Source: Bacteroidales bacterium (GTDB taxonomy: Bacteria; Bacteroidota; Bacteroidia; Bacteroidales; WCHB1-69). From it: a DNA stretch of 6,136 nt. Both the position numbers and the translations under genes were made by a program. This document shows positions 1 through 5,004 of the stretch, piece by piece (positions within the stretch are counted from its first letter, which is position 1; every line of letters begins with the position of its first letter). The stretch spans positions 1 through 6,136 of the forward strand of contig JAEEUY010000087.1 in the NCBI GenBank assembly GCA_016290715.1, read 5' to 3'. Under the pieces are notes generated by a model that saw only the letters and a list, made by a program, of their open reading frames with translations, had not been told where the DNA came from and searched no databases.

Positions 1-66
1 AATTTTTTGCTTAAGTTCCCCTTTTTCAATCAGTAAATCACAAATTTTTGAATAATCGTTTTCCAT
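1..66 (-). CDS. N-terminus of an unrecognised protein, cut by the left edge
   Basis: An ATG at 64-66 on the minus strand opens 22 uninterrupted codons to the window edge. The peptide starts MENDYSKICDLL and continues with a charged stretch rich in Glu and Lys (IEKGELKQKI), which looks like a soluble, cytoplasmic, helical N-terminus with no signal peptide. It begins only 10 bases after the stop codon of the LytM-domain gene on the same strand, so the two are probably co-transcribed. In many Bacteroidetes a bactofilin gene follows this type of M23 gene, but these first residues do not look like a bactofilin start that I recognise. I cannot name a family from 22 residues. The call rests on the start codon, the open frame and the operon-like spacing. 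Confidence 0.65.
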   Translation of the reverse strand, partial: MENDYSKICDLLIEKGELKQKI

Positions 67-76
67 ATATAAATTA

Positions 77-976
77 TTATTGTACGCTTAAATAGTCGAT
101 AGGATTGAGTGAGAAGCCATTATGCCAAAGTTCGAAATGCAGGAAGGCTTTCTTCTCATTACTTGCCCCCATGGTAGCGATAGGTTCTCCTGCTAAAACA
201 TGGTTCCCCTTTTGTTTCAACAGCTCTTGGTTGTGTGCATACACCGAGACAACATTATCGTGGTGCTGTATCAGAATCACATTTCCCCAATATACGTCTA
301 ATCCCGAGTAAATCACGATGCCGTCAGCGACACTGACGATGAGTGTATTTTTTTTATTGGCGATATCTATACCATATTTTTTTTGGGAAAAATCATAGGA
401 AGAAATCAATGTGCCATCTACAGGAATACGGAAAGAGAGATGTTGCAAATTAGCTTTTTTCTTGATAGTTACATCGGTATTCTCGTCGCGGGTGCTCAAT
501 GTTTGCAACAGGGTGGCCGCTTCTTTTCTTAACGCTAATTCTGTTTCAGAATGATAAGAGGCATCCATTTCATCATTTTGTAAGGTAGTGGGTGCTTCTT
601 GCGATTCTTGCATTTCGTCGGGCATCACTTCATTATTCAAAATTCTGCGGAAATTATCTATATACTGTTGGTTTTGAGCCAATAACAATTCTACAGAATC
701 AATCTGATGTGCCATTTCGCGATATTTTTTGTATTCGTCAGGGTTGGTGTATCCGGGAACGTACACACGCAGTGGGGTGAAAGCGATAAGCATGGCCACC
801 AATACGATAAGTATAATTGTAGAAGTGGTTACTACAACGAAGACGTTACGTGGACTAAGTTTTAAAGAAAAACTCTGGTGTTGAGTGTTATCATTCCATA
901 GGATCAAATGATACTTTATTTTCCAGTTTTTCCTTAACTTTTTCCAAATTTCGAGAAATTTTTTCGCGAAACGCAT
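77..976 (-). CDS. Membrane-anchored M23/LytM-domain protein, probably catalytically inactive
   Basis: This 299-residue protein is predicted to sit in the inner membrane facing the periplasm. Residues 1-43 form a basic cytoplasmic tail (many Lys/Arg, then LILWNDNTQHQSFSLKLS). Residues about 44-66 are one hydrophobic membrane segment, and about 75-115 are a likely coiled coil. An acidic, low-complexity linker follows to about 145, and the LytM fold occupies about 180-296. This architecture matches the Bacteroidetes family annotated as M23 family metallopeptidase. M23 enzymes cut peptidoglycan cross-bridges or stem peptides using zinc held by HxxxD and the second His of HxH, with a further catalytic His. 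Here the first motif reads KYGID (Lys200 where His is expected, Asp204 kept), YAHN keeps His248, and the usual HLHFE reads FLHFE (Phe278 replaces His, His280 kept). One zinc ligand and one catalytic His are therefore missing, and the loop before FLHFE is rewritten. A non-enzymatic role, as in EnvC-type amidase activators, is inferred. The start at 976 is supported by a -7 box 20 bases upstream. Confidence 0.88.
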   Translation of the reverse strand: MRFAKKFLEIWKKLRKNWKIKYHLILWNDNTQHQSFSLKLSPRNVFVVVTTSTIILIVLVAMLIAFTPLRVYVPGYTNPDEYKKYREMAHQIDSVELLLAQNQQYIDNFRRILNNEVMPDEMQESQEAPTTLQNDEMDASYHSETELALRKEAATLLQTLSTRDENTDVTIKKKANLQHLSFRIPVDGTLISSYDFSQKKYGIDIANKKNTLIVSVADGIVIYSGLDVYWGNVILIQHHDNVVSVYAHNQELLKQKGNHVLAGEPIATMGASNEKKAFLHFELWHNGFSLNPIDYLSVQ

Positions 977-996
977 GCCATTATAAAATTAGTTTG

Positions 997-1004
997 CAAA
1001 GATA
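997..1004 (-). promoter_or_regulatory. -7 promoter box for the LytM-domain gene
   Basis: The minus strand reads TATCTTTG, an exact match to the Bacteroidetes -7 consensus TAnnTTTG. It ends 20 bases before the ATG, giving a very short leader. No clear TTTG -33 element lies at the usual 19-21 base spacing, so the full promoter is not proven. Confidence 0.6.
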
Positions 1005-1070
1005 CGTTAATTTTTCAAATTTAACTTCATTGCAAAAAGCCCGATTATATGCCTCAAAAGAAAAAAATTG

Positions 1071-1078
1071 TAACTTTG
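1071..1078 (+). promoter_or_regulatory. -7 promoter box for the transketolase/sigma pair
   Basis: The plus strand reads TAACTTTG, an exact match to TAnnTTTG, 21 bases before the ATG at 1100. A TATG at 1048-1051, 19 bases upstream, is one mismatch from the TTTG -33 element. This promoter and the minus-strand one at 997-1004 point away from each other within the same 123-base gap, so regulators binding here could affect both operons. Confidence 0.65.
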
Positions 1079-1099
1079 CCGCACTAAAAAATAGACATT

Positions 1100-2053
1100 A
1101 TGAAATCCATGGAATGTACAGATTTTAAAGATACGCGTTCGGGATTTGGGGCTGGTTTATTGGAGGCTGGGAGGCGCAATCCGAATGTTTTTGCCTTGTG
1201 TGCAGATGTTATCGGAAGTTTAAAAATGGGAGATTTTATCAAAGAATTTCCCGACCGGTTTATTCAAACAGGGATAGCGGAAGCCAACATGATAGGAATT
1301 TCTGCAGGGTTGGCGCTGAGTGGAAAGATTCCGTTTGCAGGTGCGTTTGCAGGATTTGTTTCAGGACGTGTTTATGATCAAGTGCGTATGACGGCGGCCT
1401 ACTCCAATCTGAATGTGAAGATTGCCGCTTCCCACGCAGGAATCACTGTGGGTGAAGATGGGGCTACCCACCAAATGATGGAGGATATTGGCTTAATGAA
1501 GATGTTGCCCAATATGGTGGTTATTAATCCGTGCGACTATAATCAGACGAAAATGGCAACGATAGCCGCCGCCGAATATGTCGGCCCGGTTTACCTTCGT
1601 TTCGGTCGCCCTGCAGTGCCCAATTTTACCCCCGAAAACCAACCTTTTGAGATAGGAAAAGCGTTGTTGATGGAAGAAGGGAGTGATGTTACGGTGATTG
1701 CTACCGGTCATTTGGTATATCCTGCATTAGAAGCTGCTTACGAACTCTCTCAAAAAGGAATTAGTGTAGAAGTGATTGATTTGACGACAATTAAGCCGTT
1801 GGATGAAGAGGCCATTTTGCGGAGTGTGGCGAAAACACGCTGCGTGGTAACGGCCGAAGAGCATTTTATGAACGGAGGAATGGGGGACAGCATTTGCCAG
1901 CTGCTCGCGCGGAAATTGCCTGCCCCTGTTGAAATGGTGGCAGTGGACGACCATTTTGGTGAGAGCGGGAAACCCGATGAACTGATGACCAAATTCGGAT
2001 TGGACAAACCGCATATTATGAAGGCTGTTCAAAAAGTTTTGGGCAGAAAATAA
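1100..2053 (+). CDS. Transketolase, C-terminal subunit (split enzyme)
   Basis: This 317-residue protein covers the pyrimidine-binding and C-terminal domains of transketolase, which moves two-carbon ketol units between sugar phosphates in the non-oxidative pentose phosphate pathway using thiamine diphosphate. Residues about 8-175 are the Pyr domain. In GIAEANM, Glu61 is the expected catalytic Glu that activates the cofactor. SHAGITVGEDGATHQ (111-125) carries the substrate-binding His residues (His112, His124) found in TK-like enzymes. Residues about 185-315 are the transketolase C domain, including TAEEHFMNGGMGD and FGESG. The cofactor's diphosphate-binding domain is absent, so a separate N-terminal subunit of roughly 270-290 residues is required. 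That gene usually sits directly upstream, but here the upstream neighbour is divergent and unrelated. The protein is cytosolic. ATG at 1100 is chosen because it follows the -7 box at 1071; an in-frame ATG at 1109 is also possible. The gene is intact. Confidence 0.93.
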   Translation: MKSMECTDFKDTRSGFGAGLLEAGRRNPNVFALCADVIGSLKMGDFIKEFPDRFIQTGIAEANMIGISAGLALSGKIPFAGAFAGFVSGRVYDQVRMTAAYSNLNVKIAASHAGITVGEDGATHQMMEDIGLMKMLPNMVVINPCDYNQTKMATIAAAEYVGPVYLRFGRPAVPNFTPENQPFEIGKALLMEEGSDVTVIATGHLVYPALEAAYELSQKGISVEVIDLTTIKPLDEEAILRSVAKTRCVVTAEEHFMNGGMGDSICQLLARKLPAPVEMVAVDDHFGESGKPDELMTKFGLDKPHIMKAVQKVLGRK

Positions 2054-2060
2054 ACACCCA

Positions 2061-2615
2061 ATGGCGCATCCCGACGACGCATATATCCTCTCCCTTTTCC
2101 ACGAAGAGAAAACAAAGGAAAAGGCTTTTAAAATGTTGATAGAGAAATATCAACAAGTGGTATATCATGCCGTCCGCAAATATGTTTATTTACATGAGGA
2201 TGCCAACGATGTAACCCAGAATGTTTTTATCAAAATTTGGCGGCATTTGGATAATTTCAGGAGCGAATCCTCATTAAAAACGTGGATTACGCGCATTTGC
2301 ATCAATGAATCGCTGTATTTTATAGAGAAAAAGAAAAAAACAACGTTTTTTACGGATGACAAATATACCGATCATTTGCTGAATGTAGCCGCCGAAGAAC
2401 GCTTTTTTTCCTCCAGTAGGATAGAGCAGTTGATTAATGAAGCGATTTTAAAACTTCCAGAAAAACAACGGATTGCTTTTACAATGAGATACTATGATGA
2501 ACTTCCTTACGAAGAGATGTCCAAAATATTAAATACTTCCGTAGGGGCATTGAAAGCTTCGTATCATTTTGCCTATAAAAAAGTGGAGGAATTTCTGAAG
2601 GCTGCCATCAACTAA
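2061..2615 (+). CDS. ECF-type RNA polymerase sigma factor (sigma-70 family)
   Basis: This 184-residue protein has the two-domain layout of group 4 (ECF) sigma factors, which direct RNA polymerase to specific promoters. Sigma region 2 covers about 24-90. Its core-binding part contains EDANDVTQNVFIKIW (46-60) and its -10 recognition part contains SSLKTWITRICINES (70-84). Region 4 covers about 121-178, with LPEKQRIAFTMRYYDELPYEEM leading into the helix-turn-helix SKILNTSVGALKASYHFAYKK that reads the -35/-33 element. Regions 1 and 3 are absent, as expected. Length and motifs match common Bacteroidetes ECF factors. It starts 7 bases after the transketolase stop with no promoter box visible between them, so co-transcription is likely. 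An anti-sigma or zf-HC2 gene often follows such a factor; here only a terminator follows. The regulon cannot be predicted from the sequence. Confidence 0.92.
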   Translation: MAHPDDAYILSLFHEEKTKEKAFKMLIEKYQQVVYHAVRKYVYLHEDANDVTQNVFIKIWRHLDNFRSESSLKTWITRICINESLYFIEKKKKTTFFTDDKYTDHLLNVAAEERFFSSSRIEQLINEAILKLPEKQRIAFTMRYYDELPYEEMSKILNTSVGALKASYHFAYKKVEEFLKAAIN

Positions 2616-2675
2616 AAGTTTGGGATGTTGCTGTGGCCATTTTCATGGGGTAGCATAATGTCAGAAGAAGATAAA

Positions 2676-2709
2676 AAAATAACGGGATAATTTTTTATCC
2701 CGTTATTTT
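2676..2709. terminator. Bidirectional intrinsic terminator
   Basis: The arms at 2676-2690 and 2695-2709 are perfect reverse complements (15 bp, AT-rich flanks around a GGGAT/ATCCC core), with a four-base TTTT loop. On the minus strand the stem is followed by a run of T (complement of 2673-2679); on the plus strand the stem itself ends in TTTT and more T follows at 2713-2716. It lies 60 bases after the sigma gene and 21 bases after the stop of the convergent lipoprotein gene, so it can end both transcripts. Confidence 0.88.
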
Positions 2710-2730
2710 AGCTTTTACTATTATTGATAA

Positions 2731-4551
2731 CTATTCAACAATTGCTTTAAAGGCAGCTTCTTTTTTGTACTTTTTAAATTCGGCATCTTTTTTAGCTTTT
2801 GCCTTGTAAGCTGAATTCAATTTCACACATTCCGTCAAATTGCTATAAACGCTGCTTTCATTCTTCATTCTTGCTGCTAAAACGGCTTGCAGATAGTAAG
2901 TTTTAGCATCTTTTTGAGCGATGCAATTCAAAGTGTTTTGTGCAGCAGGATAATCTTTTTGCAACATTTGAACCAATGCCATATTGTAATCACAAGTCTT
3001 GTTATTCATGGCTTTGGCAGCGCCTTCATAGTTACCGCTTCTGATTTGGTTCATAGCAAGATTGTAATCTTGTTCCACAGGATAAACAGAAGCTTTTTCA
3101 GCAGCTGCGAAATTTTGCATGGCAGCATCCACATCGCCGGAAAGGAATTGGGCAATGGCCGTGTTGTTTAAAATAATGCCATTATTAGGTGAAATAGCAG
3201 CGGCTTTTTCCAAATTCTTCATACCGCTTTCCAAGTCAGCATGATTGCCTTCTGCAATATAGTTGTTGATTTGAAGAATTGCCAGGTTATTGTAGCTGCG
3301 CCAATCGCTTTCCACATTTTCATCAGCTACAATCGCTGCATAGATTGCTTGCTTTTTGGTCAAGTCTTTTTCCATGGAAGCGGCATACAATCTTTCATTC
3401 AGAGAGAGAGTGTCGGGATTGGTTTTGGCAAATTCGGCAATTTGTTCGTCGTTGAACATATTTTTATTGCAAACCATCGAAACTTCCACACGGCGGAGAG
3501 GAGGTAGAATAATATCTGCAATTTCGTTGTAGATATCGGTCATTTCACGGATTTTTTGTTCCTTGGCAGCACTGGTTGATTGTGCGCGTACCACGTTCAA
3601 AATCTGATTTTTTTCTGCAATATTGGAAGCGGCCAGATCTTTTTCAAATCCTGTCCAATCTTCCCCTGGAGAAGTAACATCAAATACGATTTCAGGCTTT
3701 TTCAAGTCTTTGTATTTGATTTTATTTTCTTTTGCATATTGTCTCAGATATTTGTCGAATTCATTGTCAAACCATTTTTTACCTTCGGCAGCACGCTTTT
3801 CAGAGAGCCCTTGGTTTAATGATTCTTCTCCTTCTGGAGATGCCCAGCCTGTGATGACAATCTTGTCGATAACGCGACCTTCTTTCATGAATTTTCCGAA
3901 ATCAGCAACCGCTTTTTTTGCAGCGTCTGATTTGTTTAATTTCAAATTCATATCCAAATTACCGCTATTTAAAGCAAAATAAAGTACAGAAGTACTGGTT
4001 AAAAATTCTGCTTTGTAGCCATGTTCACCATAGATGAGGGTGGTACCATTGCCGGCTTTGTCGCCCAATTCAGGGTTGATATCCATCAAGGCTGCCGAAT
4101 TGGCAATCCCTTCACACAACAATCTGTCATCGAAAGTGTGCGATTTTTTCTTCAAATCAGCTTGACCACCTACGAGGAAATTAGCTTCTTCATAACCTTC
4201 TTTGAAATCGAAAGAGCCTGTGCCACTGAATTTCCCGCCAGTTTTAAATGGGATTACAGTTCCTTTGGCTTTGGCTTTTTGTCCTTGCAGTTCAATAGGC
4301 GCTAAAGCGATTTTTTGCCCTTGATATTCGATGGTTGGTGTAATGGTCATGGTTGCTTTTTTCTTCATATACTTCGGCGGAACAACCCCATCAATTTTAT
4401 AAGCTACTTTCCCGCCCTTGTTTTCCAAGTCAACATTATCTAACTTAATGTTTACTTCAGGATAGCGCGTAACCATTTTCCCAAGACCGCAGCTTGCCAT
4501 CATTAAACCAAGCAAACTTGCACATAATAAAAGTTTTACACTTTTTCTCAT
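2731..4551 (-). CDS. Outer-membrane lipoprotein with OmpA-like core and TPR-like C-terminus
   Basis: This 606-residue protein opens with a lipoprotein signal (MRKS, a hydrophobic stretch, then MMASC), so Cys21 is the predicted lipidated residue. No acidic run follows the Cys, so it lacks the Bacteroidetes surface-export signal and probably faces the periplasm. Residues about 30-135 look beta-rich with no family I can name. About 185-360 resembles an OmpA C-terminal domain: VIDKIVITGWASPEG (227-241), then NQGLSEKRA (246-254), and a closing PPLRRVEVSM like the DRRVEI strand of OmpA. Aligned to E. coli OmpA NQGLSERRA, Arg253 matches Arg286, but Ser238 takes the place of peptidoglycan-binding Asp271. 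The stretch between helix and last strand (about 262-352) is roughly twice as long as in OmpA. From about 385 to 580 the sequence is helical with TPR-like repeats (YNNLAILQINNYI, LNNTAIAQFLSGDVDAAMQNF, YNLAMNQIRSGNYEGA). The C-terminus is Lys-rich. A scaffold or assembly role in the envelope is inferred. Confidence 0.87.
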   Translation of the reverse strand: MRKSVKLLLCASLLGLMMASCGLGKMVTRYPEVNIKLDNVDLENKGGKVAYKIDGVVPPKYMKKKATMTITPTIEYQGQKIALAPIELQGQKAKAKGTVIPFKTGGKFSGTGSFDFKEGYEEANFLVGGQADLKKKSHTFDDRLLCEGIANSAALMDINPELGDKAGNGTTLIYGEHGYKAEFLTSTSVLYFALNSGNLDMNLKLNKSDAAKKAVADFGKFMKEGRVIDKIVITGWASPEGEESLNQGLSEKRAAEGKKWFDNEFDKYLRQYAKENKIKYKDLKKPEIVFDVTSPGEDWTGFEKDLAASNIAEKNQILNVVRAQSTSAAKEQKIREMTDIYNEIADIILPPLRRVEVSMVCNKNMFNDEQIAEFAKTNPDTLSLNERLYAASMEKDLTKKQAIYAAIVADENVESDWRSYNNLAILQINNYIAEGNHADLESGMKNLEKAAAISPNNGIILNNTAIAQFLSGDVDAAMQNFAAAEKASVYPVEQDYNLAMNQIRSGNYEGAAKAMNNKTCDYNMALVQMLQKDYPAAQNTLNCIAQKDAKTYYLQAVLAARMKNESSVYSNLTECVKLNSAYKAKAKKDAEFKKYKKEAAFKAIVE

Positions 4552-4591
4552 AATTACTTATTTTAAATTGTTTTTTTTCTAAAAGCGGTGG

Positions 4592-4599
4592 CAAAATTA
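4592..4599 (-). promoter_or_regulatory. -7 promoter box for the lipoprotein gene
   Basis: The minus strand reads TAATTTTG, matching TAnnTTTG, and ends 40 bases before the ATG at 4551. No convincing TTTG -33 element is seen at the standard spacing. Together with the 453-base gap to the upstream symporter gene, it suggests the lipoprotein gene is transcribed on its own. Confidence 0.55.
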
Positions 4600-4688
4600 A
4601 TAAAAAAAACATTAAGAATTGCATTATTGGATAAATAAGATTTGGGATTTCTTATTTCTATGTTTACTTTTTTTGCAGAGAATTTCTT

Positions 4689-4763
4689 ATGGATTCAAAA
4701 AAAATTGCGAATATTGCAGTAATGTTAGCCATTAGTTCCCCATTCGCTATGTTCTCCCTATAG
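4689..4763 (+). pseudogene. 24-codon signal-peptide-like ORF, possible gene remnant or small protein
   Basis: ATG at 4689 opens MDSKKIANIAVML followed by AISSPFAMFSL and a TAG. The pattern is a short basic N-terminus, a hydrophobic core, and small residues (SSPFA) near a plausible cleavage site, as in an exported protein. Just upstream, a TTTG at 4641-4644 and a TTTG at 4672-4675, preceded by TA at 4665, resemble the Bacteroidetes promoter layout but with wrong spacing. No frame continues the protein after the TAG for long. It could be the broken start of a decayed gene, a real micro-protein or chance; there is no homology evidence from the sequence alone. Confidence 0.25.
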
Positions 4764-4788
4764 AAATTCCAATCTTTCCGCCGACAAA

Positions 4789-5004
4789 ATGCTGATTCCC
4801 ATCATCCTTTATGTTATGTTGTTTTTATACTTTTTAGATACTATTTCTATTGATGTGTATTGAGGTGAAATAGAACGTCAGACATTATCGCTTTCTTTGC
4901 ATACATTATTTTCCATCGTTGGTCACCTTATTGGTGCCAAAATGGGAACAGTGATGGCAACGGACACCATGCAAGTATCTTACGCTATCCTATGCTATGG
5001 AAAC
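4789..5004 (+). pseudogene. Possible remnant of a membrane protein gene, interrupted by a stop
   Basis: ATG at 4789 opens a 24-codon strongly hydrophobic peptide (MLIPIILYVMLFLYFLDT, then ISIDVY) ending at TGA 4861. The same frame stays open beyond that stop and reads a hydrophobic, plausible-looking sequence, including HTLFSIVGHLIGAKMGT and QVSYAILCYGNLFLALP, up to the symporter gene, which it then overlaps in antisense. The in-frame continuation across a single stop suggests the N-terminal membrane segments of a multi-pass transporter that has decayed. I cannot assign a family, and chance in AT-rich DNA is a real alternative. Confidence 0.2.

Larger units (their letters stand above)
4552..5004. 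other. 453-base gap without an intact gene
   Basis: This gap lies between two minus-strand genes. It holds the lipoprotein promoter, an AT-rich part (to about 4720) with a weak 8-bp inverted repeat (arms 4633-4640 and 4650-4657), and two short plus-strand open frames described separately. No tRNA-like cloverleaf, riboswitch I recognise, CRISPR repeat or insertion-sequence end was seen. No clear terminator was found for the symporter gene that ends at 5005. Confidence 0.6.

Noticed and set aside
1727..2032. 101-codon minus-strand frame inside the transketolase gene
   Set aside because: Shadow of a strongly conserved coding frame; no family features in its own translation.
1100..2053. 1-deoxyxylulose-5-phosphate synthase or a pyruvate dehydrogenase E1 beta subunit instead of transketolase
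   Set aside because: The length and the GIAEANM and SHAGITVGEDGATHQ motifs fit the split transketolase C-terminal subunit better, and no lipoyl or E1-alpha partner genes are nearby.
3623..3982. 119-codon plus-strand frame
   Set aside because: Antisense to the lipoprotein gene, with no signal, domain or promoter of its own.
4919..4940. Hairpin TTGG(T)CACC / GGTGCCAA as a terminator for the symporter gene
   Set aside because: An 8-bp stem with one bulged base and a five-base loop is real, but neither strand has a T run after it, so it does not look like an intrinsic terminator.
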